Shown here: positions 1 through 9,275 of the stretch, piece by piece | Layout of the letters: each line of letters opens with the position of its first letter | Numbering within the stretch: the stretch's first letter is position 1 | Source of the DNA: Acanthamoeba castellanii str. Neff | Lineage: Eukaryota > Discosea > Longamoebia > Acanthamoebidae | Assembly: GCF_000313135.1 (NCBI RefSeq) | Contig: NW_004457538.1 | Coordinates: 460,124 to 524,123, forward strand | Length of the DNA: 64,000 nt | Reading direction: 5' to 3' | The notes under the pieces: model-generated | Told to the model about the DNA's origin: nothing | Databases searched by the model: none | What the model saw: the letters and a program-made list of their open reading frames with translations, nothing else | Program-made: the position numbers and the translations under genes

Positions 1-241
1 GTGTGCTATATAAATATCGATGTAGGCACGATTATGTGACAAAGGTATCAAGTGCTAATCTTGCCCACAACATCGGGGTGCCCACCCTCGCCCTCAACGC
101 GCACGACGATCCCATTTGCCCCTCTGCGTAAGTTCCACACACACACACACACACACACACACTTTTCGCCCCGCGGCCAGCGAGGAAGCCGTGACAGCGA
201 TCATTTCATCTCACCACCCGACCCTTGGCGCCTCTCTGCAG

Positions 242-558
242 ATCGGTGCCTGTGCGCGTAGTGGAAGACAATGAAAACATCATCTTTGGGCTGACCGATC
301 GCGGTGGCCACCTGGCCTGGTTGGAAGGCTGGGACTTCTGGGAAGAGGTACGCCACCGCACACGACACGACCAACGACACGACACGATCAACGACACGCG
401 ACCGGCAATGTAATTGGAAATCGTTGTGCGTTCAGGCGTGGATGGATCGGGCGGTGGTACAGTTCAGCAAGGCGCTGTGGAACCAGATGCCCAAGCGGCG
501 GCTGCAGAAGATCCACACGATCACGGACCCAACGACGAGCCCACTTCGGCACGCATGA
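242..558 (+). CDS. 3' end of an ABHD1/3 / EMB8-type alpha/beta hydrolase (partial)
   Basis: Two exons (242-347 and 436-558) join in phase 0 across a GTACGC...TTCAG intron and end at a TGA. The first encodes ENIIFGLTDRGGHLAWLEG, the second opens AWMDRAVVQFSKALW. In the YheT/EMB8/ABHD1-3 family the C-terminal block carries the catalytic His in a GGH motif, followed by a W(L/M)DR segment; both are present here, so the assignment rests on that block. The nucleophile elbow and the rest of the protein lie upstream of the window, beyond an intron holding a CA repeat (about 138-161). Family members are membrane-associated esterases or lipases acting on acyl lipids; substrate cannot be told from this tail. 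No membrane anchor is visible in the piece. Confidence 0.72.
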
Positions 559-1450
559 CAGTCGTCAGCCAACTCCTACACACTTCTACTAGAAGTCCCG
601 TTATTTCCTGTATTTATTTGATCACACTACCAAGGTCTCTTCTCTTTCATGTCGTTGTTCTGAACTTGTGTCTGTTCGCTCTGCTGTTGGGACGAACACA
701 TTGGTGATGGCCCAGTCCACTGAAAAAGAAAACAAAAAAGCTGGTGGTTGCGTCATGGGTTAGTATGGCACAGGGTGATGTGGGCGGCCTCGCCACAGGG
801 CTCAAGACCCACTTCAGGTCCTGAGCCCCTGCATGCGGGAGGCCACCACACAACGCCCCGCGTCATAGATCATTAACGGCAGTTGAGGTATCGAAGTAAC
901 CCATCGACAAATGCACCAAGCTCACACCACAACCCTGGAGCCTTGCCTGGTTGAGGCCTGCCACACCCACCCGCTGCCTCGATTGTGGGACCATCGGCGT
1001 GTGCGCTCTTCGCTTTCGTTCTTTATTCTATTTTTCAACTTTTCGTTCTTTCTTTTTCCCTGGCTGGTGAGGTGGTTCAGCCAAAAGGCACAGAGCGTCC
1101 CACAATGGATGAAGAAGATCAAGAGTTGATGTAGCAACGTGGCAGACAGTAAAAGGCATTACCAACCGTAGAATTTCATCTCCGGTTCATAGTCTACATC
1201 ACTTAAAGTGGTGGCCTGCTCGTCCCTCTATTCCGAGGGGCTGAGCGGTTCCCTGCCAACCCCAAAAACAATTTCTACACCAGCAGGACTGCAACATGTT
1301 CGACGTAATCAATCAAGGCACAACAAGTTTCATCATGAACTGGCGATGGTTTTTTCAAGCAACATACAACATGTGGGAGCCTTGCAACCAGCAACCAGCA
1401 AGGCCTTCACTTTTTTCGGTGATTTCTTCTTCTTTCAACTTAGAAGAAAG
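559..1450. other. intergenic, no gene seen
   Basis: Between the hydrolase stop and the next candidate ATG the reading frames are short and show no family motif. A pyrimidine-rich tract around 1015-1060 and another at 1410-1440 look like intron or UTR sequence. A 5' non-coding exon of the following gene could sit here. Confidence 0.4.
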
Positions 1451-2764
1451 ATGGAAGCAATACCTACGGCAGCACCAGCCACCTACAGCTATCGACAGAG
1501 GCGACAAGAAGCGGTGGCAGCCTCGGGGCATCGCCTGCTCCACCCCTCGCTCGCCCACCTCCGTCCAGTAGTACCCCCCCCCCCCAAGCGCACGTTGGCC
1601 ATGAGGCTCACGTTGGTCCTCTTCGTCCCCTTCGGCCCATAGGAGCACCTGGTGCCGGGGCTGCGGCGGCTGGTCGCGGATGATAGTACGCCCCAGGAGG
1701 GGAGGGACGGTGGTGCTGCTCTCGCGGAGGACCACTGGACAGAGGGCGTGGAGCTGCTCCACCAGTGGCGCGACCTGCACCGTCTGCGTCTGTTCAGCGA
1801 CGCCTTCTCGCGGTGCGTGCGGCCCATGACACGACACGACACGACACGCACGCAAGCACACCACGACTGTGGCGGTGGTCTGACGACATGTCGTCTCCAG
1901 CCAGCTGATCGAGGAGGTGGAGCACTACCTGAACTCGCCGGCGCCGAAGACCAGCGAGATCGTGCTCGAGGTCCGTCGCCGCAGAGTAGTTATCAGCAAA
2001 CCAAGTGCCGCACCAACTGACCCGATTCCTCATCAGGAGATTGGAATGCAGGAATGCATGCGGGGCCTCGTGGACCGGGTGCTGGGTCCGTTGGTGGCTC
2101 GGCTCTATCCCGACGTGGCCGCCGGCTTGAACTACCATCACTCCTTCATCGTACGACGCGCGCCTTCTCTGGGTCCGTAGATCATTGCTGGCTGCACTCA
2201 AACTGGCCATTCATGTGCAGATCAGGAACTCGTGGTGGGAGAGCGACGACTTCCAGCTGTGGCGGTACACATGTGGCAGTGAAGGTGGTCGACACACTCC
2301 GCTTACATGTAAGGTTGGTGCCGGGCAGATACGTGGACGAAGAGAGCGGCGAGCCGACCAGCAGGCATGTGGACGACAGCGTGGTCACCTTCAACATTTG
2401 CCTGGGCGTAGGCGATTTTGGGGGTATAGTTAGCTCTGTGTTGGTGTTTTCTGAGCAGGAGGTGCTGATGTTACCAATCCAACACAAATCTGTGCAGGTT
2501 GTGAGCTCCGATTCTATGGCCACAACAAGAGCGAGGACTACCGACGAGATCGCTACTTTGAGTATGAGCAGGTGAGCACTGACCCAGTTGATTCACCTTG
2601 TTCATCCGTCCAGGACCTCACTTCCATTTCCTCATCTTGCTGGCCGTTGTCAGGTGCCTGGTGTGGGAGTGATACACCTGGGCAGCAATGAACACGAGGT
2701 CCTGCCCATGACATCACCCGGCAAGCGCTACAACCTGATCATCTGGCTCTCTCCACGAAGGTGA
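1451..2764 (+). CDS. OGFOD2-like 2-oxoglutarate/Fe(II)-dependent oxygenase
   Basis: Eight exons fit in phase: 1451-1567, 1643-1812, 1901-1970, 2037-2150, 2221-2264, 2329-2423, 2498-2571, 2654-2764. The fold signature is clear: LNYHHSFI, then HVDDSVVTFNICLG (iron-binding H-x-D), GCELRFYG, the distal His in VGVIHLGSNEH, and the 2-oxoglutarate-binding Arg in GKRYNLIIWL. This order and spacing match OGFOD2-type members of the prolyl-4-hydroxylase-like superfamily, which hydroxylate substrates using 2-oxoglutarate and O2; the substrate is unknown. The short exon 2221-2264 adds about 15 residues before H-x-D that the family usually lacks. The 66-bp intron at 1971-2036 keeps frame, so it could be retained. 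The start is the least certain part: a C homopolymer at 1570-1582 lies in the first intron. Confidence 0.7.
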
Positions 2765-2873
2765 TCCAAAAGAGACAAAATAATAAAAAAAGCTGCCGCA
2801 AAAGAAAATGTTTTTCTTTTCGACCTGCAAAAGAAAGTGAAACAAAAAGGCCACGTCACCATCGGCCAAGAAG

Positions 2874-5796
2874 ATGGAGAGGAGAGTGCACACCGCCGCA
2901 GGCGTGCTGGGCGCCACCACGTTGTTGCTGGTCCTGCTGTTGCTCGATGGGACCGAAGCTTCACGATACTGCTCCTACCATCCAGAGGCACCCGAGTGCC
3001 GCAACGTGCAACCCCGCTACCCCCCAGCAAGCGATTGGGAGGTAGACCCGGCCCATCTAGAGCTGCAGGAGATGGAGGCAGACCTCGCTGCCGCGATCTC
3101 TACGTCCAACGAAGCAGGTGCCGCCGTCATCAATTCAACATCCATGTGCGCCATCGATTCCTTGGATGCCCATCTCGCAGACGACGTGCCACCGTCGGCA
3201 GTCTCTACGCCAGCGAAGGGCATGGGAGAGGCCTCCGGGTGGCGCCTGCTACTCACCCGCCAGGCCAGGCCCGTCTTTGAAGCCCTTGGCGTCGGTACTC
3301 CCTTTACTCTCTACTCCTCCCCATCAGCCAGGACCGCCGCTCACTACACGTTTCTACGTTTCGTTCGAGCACAGTCGGCGCTGCGCTGGTGACGTTCGCT
3401 GTGTTGGCTAGGTGGTGGGTTCACCGCCAGGCGCGGCAGATCGACGCCCTGGAGGACGTAGCGGCGGCTGAGGCTTTGCTGACGCGGCGTGCCGCGTCGC
3501 CGTTCGCGGTCGTGGTCGACGCCACGCTCGGGACGTCGCTGGTCTCCGACCTCCGCCGCCGGCTGGAGGCCCGGCTGGCCCAGCTCCACGCCCGGCGGCA
3601 GCAGTCGCTCGACGCCGCCGCGGCCGAGCTGGCCGGGCAGGCCAGCGTCGCCGACCGCAAGCACCAGTTCGTCAAGAAGTGGAGGCGCATCCACGCCAAG
3701 ACCTTGCCCATCCCGCAACTCGAAGCCCTGTTGGCCGAGGCCGAAGAGGTGGTACGTTATGTGTGTGTGTGTGTGTGTGTGTCGTGTGTGTGTGTGTGTG
3801 TGTTGTGTGTGTGTGTGTGTGTGTGTGGTGTTGTGGTTGGCTCAGAGACTCAAGCGAGAGGGCTGTTGTCGATCTAGGAATCCGAGTTTGAGGTGGTGAT
3901 CAGGGAGTGGCTCGAGTTTAGGCGCCAAATCGAACGGGAGAGCACCACGCTTCGCCTTACGATGAGCGAAGACGGCGAAAGCCTCCCCTCTTCGCTGACC
4001 CGCTCCACCGAACTGCGCCTGCTCGCCGCCGCACGACCCAACGCCATCGCGCGCTACACGAATGACAGCGACGACGACGACGACGATGCTGTGATCATCG
4101 AGCGCGACGACAAGAACAGCAGCAGCACGAGCACGAGCACGAGCACGAACACGGAGAACGAAGGCGAAGTGGAGGTGGTGGAGGGTCAGTACATAGGTGG
4201 CGAGAGGAATGCGGCCAAGCGAAGATCGACCAATGGCCCCCTGGGATCGCTTGTTCTCGAAGATTACGGTGCGTCCCCCCTTCGGTAGCCAGGCCACCTA
4301 TGACCGCTGCTGGCGCTGCTGACATGTTCTGCGCGCGCGCTCTGAATGGAGCTCTGCAGGCGGGGAAAACGACTCGTCCATCGCGCGGGAGTTGGCGCGA
4401 CAGACCGACAGCGAGAGCTACTTCCGAGTGTGGGAGCTGCATCACAAACACGAACTTCTCCAACTGGGCCGTGAGAAGCTACGACAGAAGCAGGTACACG
4501 TTGTGTGCGTGTGCGTGTGCGTGTGCGGTCGATGCGTGTGTGCGATGAAAGTATAACCGACACTTCTGGTGATGTGCTGCTCCAGGAGGACAAGATTCAG
4601 GAGCAGCAGAAGCGCGAGGAGGACAACGAAGAGAGACGAAGCCAAGCCCGCCGCACGCTCAAAGAGCAGCAGGAGGCCAACCGGATCGAACAGGAGAAAC
4701 TCAACCACCAGAAACAGGAAGCACGTACGTGGCCTTGGCCCCCGGTGTGTGAGTGTGTGTCGTGTGTGTGTGTGTGTGGTGGTGGTGGTGGTGGTGGTGG
4801 TGGTGGTGGTGGTGGTGTGTTGTGTGTGTGTGCGTGTGTGTGTGATGAAGTGTATTATAGGCCGAGCTGACACCACCGTCATCGGCGACGTTACAGGCAA
4901 GGCCGCGGAGGAGGCGGAGGAACGGACGGCATGGAGCAGTCTCCGGACCAGGCTGTTCCTGCACGCCAGCATCTACGGCGGGATTGCGCTCTACCACCTG
5001 TGGCACAGCCTTCTCGATTCGTGGCGATCCACTCTCGACTTCAGTTCCACGTGCACTCCCGCCGTACGTCTGCCTTCTCTCGCACCACCGTACACGACAC
5101 GCGACACAACACGCACGACACGCACGACACGCACAACCGCACACACGCACTGCTTACAAACAAGGTCACGTATGTGCGCTGCAGATTCCGCTTCTCGTCG
5201 ATAAGGTCTGTCTGCTTGACTTGACGGTCTATCTTCCGCTTCACATCCTCCTTCCGCTCCTCTTGTGCGTTCTCGTCCTCGCCATCCAGTGGGGCGGTCT
5301 GCTCCTTCAACTCCCCTCGCTCGCCGCTCTGTGCCTCCTCTTCGCTGCCATCTGGTGCGTCTCCCGTGCCGTCCCCTCTCGTGTGTGCGGCGTGTTGTGT
5401 GCGGCATGTTGCATGCGGCGTGTGCGGCGTGTGCGGCGTGTGCGGTTTGGTGCCCCAGCTGATGTGTTGGCTGGCCACCGCAGGAGCAAGGTCCCTTCTG
5501 CGCTCGACTATGCGGGTCTCGTGGGCGTGGTAGTCGTTCAGCTCTTGGTCTTCGCCGCTAAGTGGGCCATCGCGTCGAGCGCCAACGATGGCGGCGAGGT
5601 CGGCCACGTGAGGCAGAGAGCGCCCCGCCGCCTGCTTGGCGCAGTGCTCACCACGATCGAGGTCTCGCTGTTCGTCGTCAACATCGGCCTCGCCCTCGCT
5701 TGCTTCGCCCGGCGTCGCAACGACGTGCTGCACGATTCCTTCACTGACTGCTTCTCTACGCCCAGCGACTTTGGGAGTTGCTACACCTACTACTGA
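2874..5796 (+). CDS. unrecognised multi-pass membrane protein with signal peptide and coiled coil
   Basis: Eight exons fit in phase (2874-3294, 3375-3751, 3878-4268, 4360-4493, 4586-4724, 4897-5063, 5185-5354, 5484-5796). The product opens with a signal-peptide-like run (VLGATTLLLVLLLL), then a predicted transmembrane helix formed across the first splice (GVVGAALVTFAVLARWW). A long charged, Gln/Glu/Arg-rich coiled-coil stretch follows (EEDNEERRSQARRTLKEQQE) with an acidic run of Asp and a Ser-Thr repeat, and the C-terminal third carries three to five hydrophobic segments (YLPLHILLPLLLCVLVLAIQ, GLVGVVVVQLLVFAAKW, VSLFVVNIGLALACF). I recognise no family. Introns hold a GT tract (3763-3830) and a GGT tract (4777-4818). 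The architecture suggests an endomembrane protein with a cytosolic or lumenal coiled coil; function unknown. Confidence 0.7.
3763..3830 (+). repeat. (GT)n microsatellite in intron
   Basis: Nearly pure GT dinucleotides broken by single TC or T interruptions, inside intron 2 of the membrane-protein gene, starting right after its GTACGT donor. Confidence 0.9.
4777..4818 (+). repeat. (GGT)n trinucleotide repeat in intron
   Basis: An uninterrupted run of GGT flanked by GT-rich sequence in intron 5 of the membrane-protein gene. Confidence 0.9.
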
Positions 5797-5924
5797 GAGT
5801 GGCTCACACTTCTTTGCTACACGAATTCCTTAAAAAGCCCCCTTTGTACATAAGAATGGAATGTGCTTTTAGTTCAGATGGAGGATTGCTAAGTTGTTGT
5901 GTGTGTTGTTAAAAAATAAATCGC

Positions 5925-7834
5925 TTATGACAAGCAGCACGAGACGCGTGGGTATGGTTTCTGTGTGCTGTCGCGCCTCTTTGGTGGTGGTACTACCTGC
6001 GACCCTCCCGTGTTGAGCCAGCCCGTCCGTTGCAGTTCCAAATAGGCCAGTCCTGTCATCCAACGTTCACACAACAATCGCCAGTCAAGGGCAAGTTTTG
6101 TTCACAGGTGGCTGAAGGCAAAAAAAAAGGCAGAGGCATACCACCAAAGGCTGTGGTCACGTTGCGGTTGAGCTTGGCGCTGGTCTCCAGGAAGGGCACG
6201 GGCATGCCCAGGTCGCTGCTCATCTTGCGCGCCAGTGCCGCGCCTTCTTGCGCCGTGACTTCGCGGACCTGGTTTGTCCTGCGCCAGTCGGAGATTGTTG
6301 CCGTCTCGTCAACGTCGCATTTGTTGCCTGACGTGCGTGTACGGTGAGTGCGGTGTGTGCGGTGAGTGCGGTGTGTGCTGTGAGTGCGGTGTGTGCGGTG
6401 TGTGCGGTGTGTGCGGTGTGTGCGGTGTGTGCGGTGTGTGCGGTGTGCATTCAAGAAACAAACAAACAAACAAACAAATGTGTGCATGAAAGGTTGAAGT
6501 ACCAACGAGTATCAAGGAAAACGGGTCGTCTTTTTTGATCCGCTTTATCATGGGCCAGTAGCCTTCGATTGCTTCCCGATCAGTGACGCTCCTGAAGCTC
6601 TTCCTGTCGGTGACCGAGTAGACGCATAGAAGAGCACTCGCCGCTCGAATCCACTGTAACCCCCAAGCCAAGCATTTGGCACTCAGTCCACACACAACAC
6701 ATACACACACACACAACACACACAACACACAACGTCTGTGTCACACACGCGCACATAGGAGAAAAGACGACAGACAACCGACCTGTTCGCTCAAGGCAGT
6801 AAACTCCTCAGGGCCGGCCGTGTCCATGATGTCCTGCAGAGCGCAATGCTTCAGATAAAGGCGGCAAAGAGAGGGGGGGTGGGGGAATGGACGCACAAGC
6901 AACACGACCAGGCCATTAACGAGGGCCATCTTCCGGTAATTGTCTTCTGCTCGAAGCGCGCGCGCGCGTGTGTCCCGTTCCACAGGTGTCATTGTGTGCG
7001 TGTGCGGCAGTGTGCGTGCGTTTCCTGTGGTGAGTAGAGTACTACTGGGGAGGGGGGGAGGGAGACTGGTCAAGTGGCGAACCGATGGTGGGGTCGTATT
7101 CTTCAACGAAGAACTGCTGGACCAGCATGATGGTCAACGCAGACTTGCCCACGCCGCCTGCACTCGCCCACCACCACATGCCACGCATTCATCACTCGCC
7201 CACCCACTACCAATCATAAACGGCCACTTTGACACGACACACGACACACGACACACGACACACGACACACGACACACGACACACACGTACAATCGCCCAC
7301 CACGGTCACCTTCAATTCGTGTGGGTTCTTCAAGTAGCAGCCGTGAGTGAGCTGAGGCTCATATCTAAGGGGTGCAAGAAGCCACCACGCATGCACCCCA
7401 AACTCGATCATGTGAGGTTTCGGCCACCATCATCGAGAAAACGTTCGCGCAGAGGGGGGAGGCACGTATCACGGAGCGGATTGCTGAGCAGCGCTTCCTT
7501 CAGCACCGCCTTGAAGCCCCTGGCGCCGTCGTCGTCGTCGTCTTCTCCTCCTCCTCCTGTCAAAGCTGAAGCTGCCACCGCTGCCCGCCACAGGGCGTCG
7601 TCATCTGCGAACCTGCGCCAACACCCACAAACGCCACCGAGGTCGAGAGGTGAGCAGTGCTCTCCAGAGTGCCCCAAAAACAAACGGTTTGCACGCGGTG
7701 CACCGTTTCCAGGCCCGGCTCACGAGCGACAGGGTGCAGCCGACCTCTGAGAGAGGCACGAACAGGAGGACGTGCAGGGACAACTCGGGCGGTAGTGCGG
7801 TGATGAAGTCCACCGTGCCTGTGGTACCCACCAT
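5925..7834 (-). CDS. F-box domain fused to a Ras-family GTPase with CAAX box
   Basis: Nine exons fit in phase: 7834-7704, 7612-7466, 7364-7291, 7157-7083, 6946-6897, 6833-6783, 6653-6503, 6327-6142, 6052-5925. Exons 1-2 encode an F-box ([18 protein letters not shown] ... [19 protein letters not shown]), which in other proteins binds Skp1 in SCF ubiquitin ligases. Exons 3-9 encode a complete G domain: [15 protein letters not shown] (P-loop), DPTIEDNY (switch I), [11 protein letters not shown] (switch II), VGNKCD (G4), ETSAK (G5), then a basic tail ending VSCCLS, a CAAX prenylation box. The link is a 101-bp intron (7465-7365, GTGCCT...TTAG); its phase matches, but one gene rather than two is an inference. 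The Ras residues 12 and 61 equivalents read Cys and Pro. The start ATG at 7834 is the first good one ahead of the F-box. Confidence 0.68.
6345..6446. repeat. GTGTGCGGT minisatellite in intron
   Basis: About ten copies of a 9-bp unit (GCGGTGTGT, some GCGGTGAGT) in the intron between the switch II and G4 exons of the F-box-Ras gene, followed by four AAAC units. Confidence 0.88.
7232..7287. repeat. CACACGA minisatellite in intron
   Basis: Tandem ACACGAC units directly after the donor that splits the P-loop codon of the F-box-Ras gene. Confidence 0.85.
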
Positions 7835-8052
7835 AAACACAAACATATTAATACACACATTAAATCTTTATTTCAATAACGTTATTGCAGATGCGATTGC
7901 GATGAGGAGGTCGTCGCCGAACAACACGCACCGCCACAACGAGGCGAAAGCAGCTGTGTTGCCGGCACGGCAGCCATTGTCTCTGGAAAGAATGGCGTGT
8001 CGTACGGCCAATTAATTGCAGCATACTTCTGGTGGCAAAAAAGGTACAGCTT

Positions 8053-8124
8053 CAGGCCTGCTGGGGGTCGAACCCAGAATCTCCTGATTCGTAGTCAGAC
8101 GCCTTTCCATTGGGCCACAGGCCT
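8053..8124 (-). tRNA. tRNA-Arg (anticodon ACG)
   Basis: A full cloverleaf can be drawn: acceptor AGGCCTG/CAGGCCT, D arm, anticodon stem TCTGA/TCAGG around loop CTACGAA (anticodon ACG), T arm CTGGG-TTCGACC-CCCAG, discriminator G. No intron. An identical gene lies at 41824-41895 and a damaged copy at 24051-24117. Confidence 0.93.
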
Positions 8125-8149
8125 TGCTTGTTTCGTTTCGCTTTGAGCC

Positions 8150-8960
8150 TTGGCGCGCAGCAACAAATTATCTCACCTCACTTTGGACCTGCTGCTATTT
8201 TTTGGTACCTGTGAAAATCTACGGGGAAACATAAGGGTTGCCCAAAATTCCGGAGACCAAACAAAAAAGTCTTGTGACTTGTGTCAGACTTGCAAATGTT
8301 GCCTTATTTTTTATCATGCCCTTGCTGGTTGCTGGTTGATGGTTGTGGCTCACACTGATGGAGCTGCTGGCTGTGCACACAAGTGGCACCTGTGGCCATC
8401 ATCCACTGCAATTCCTGTGCAGGAGTAGCAGTGATGATGATTGTTGCCATCCCAGACTGGGTTGAAGAGGATCTGTGCTGACACTGAGGAGCTCACTGCA
8501 TGAATTGAGAACAAGCTCCACAAGAAGGTGAGCCAGTTGACTGTCAAGATAACATTCCAGTCCCTGGGCATCTCCTATAAGGAGGTGGTTCAGATTCTGG
8601 CTGATGTTGCCCAGGCTTTGTGATCCTACCTCCTGCCATACTTGCCCCCTGTCACAACCCAATCAAGTACATCAAGTCCCAGGTGTGCCACATGACCATT
8701 CATGACAGAGGGACTTTGTAAGGCCACAACAGCAGCACAGATCATGGCAACCAATGCTATGGGCCAGTTCACACACATGATGCAGTTATGCTGTGGGTAG
8801 CATGGGTTTGCAGTTGCTGGGTAAACATGGACTTCAGGAGTCCTAGGGTTCATGTGTCAACACCATCAGTTCACATGGACATGTTTGTGACAGCAACCAA
8901 CGCTGGTTTGAGTCCAAACATTCACCACGCAGAGGGAAGCAAGCAGCTTGCATGGCCAAT
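8150..8960. pseudogene. CpG-poor block with a decayed coding exon
   Basis: Almost no CG dinucleotides occur here while TG and CA are abundant, unlike the genes either side. On the plus strand 8470-8622 still reads like protein (ADTEELTA, stop, IENKLHKKVSQLTVKITFQS) with the in-frame TGA at 8501 just where CGA would give Arg. No family recognised. This looks like an old gene decayed by C-to-T change at CpG. Confidence 0.5.
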
Positions 8961-9028
8961 CCACAATAATGTAACTTCTGACCAAAACAAAAAGAAGGCT
9001 CTGTTTTGTACAGAAGGCAAAACGATTT

Positions 9029-9100
9029 TTCCGCTGCCGGGAATCGAACCCGGGGCGCATGGGTGAGAACCATAAATGTTACCGACTACACCACAGCGGA
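9029..9100 (-). tRNA. tRNA-Glu (anticodon CTC)
   Basis: Acceptor TCCGCTG/CAGCGGA with discriminator A, D arm with box A GTGTAGTCGGT, anticodon loop TTCTCAC (CTC), T arm CCGGG-TTCGATT-CCCGG. No intron. The same gene is at 41630-41701; a collapsed copy is at 23822-23837. Confidence 0.93.
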
Positions 9101-9275
9101 TTTGGATGTTGATGTTCTTGCCCAAGGTGTTCATGTCGTCTAAGGCACTTTGCTTTTCAGGCGTCTTCCTTTTATGCGCCGTGGCGGCCATTGGAGAGCC
9201 GAGAGAGGAAAGTCAAAGGGAAAAGAGTCGAGGAAGCAAGGTGAAGGGGCGTGAGATTGATTGTGGGGAGTGGAA

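Noticed and set aside
911..1137. Small ORFs on both strands before the OGFOD2-like gene
   Set aside because: Driven by a pyrimidine-rich tract; no family signal and no connection in phase to neighbours.
6345..6446. CRISPR-like array
   Set aside because: Units are 9 bp without spacers and lie in an intron of a eukaryotic gene.
6220..6450. Long frames of repeated Thr-Ala-His or Cys-Val-Cys residues around minisatellites (also 4701-5150, 54980-55090, 58266-58400)
   Set aside because: They are translations of intron repeats, present in several frames and both strands, with no support outside the repeat.
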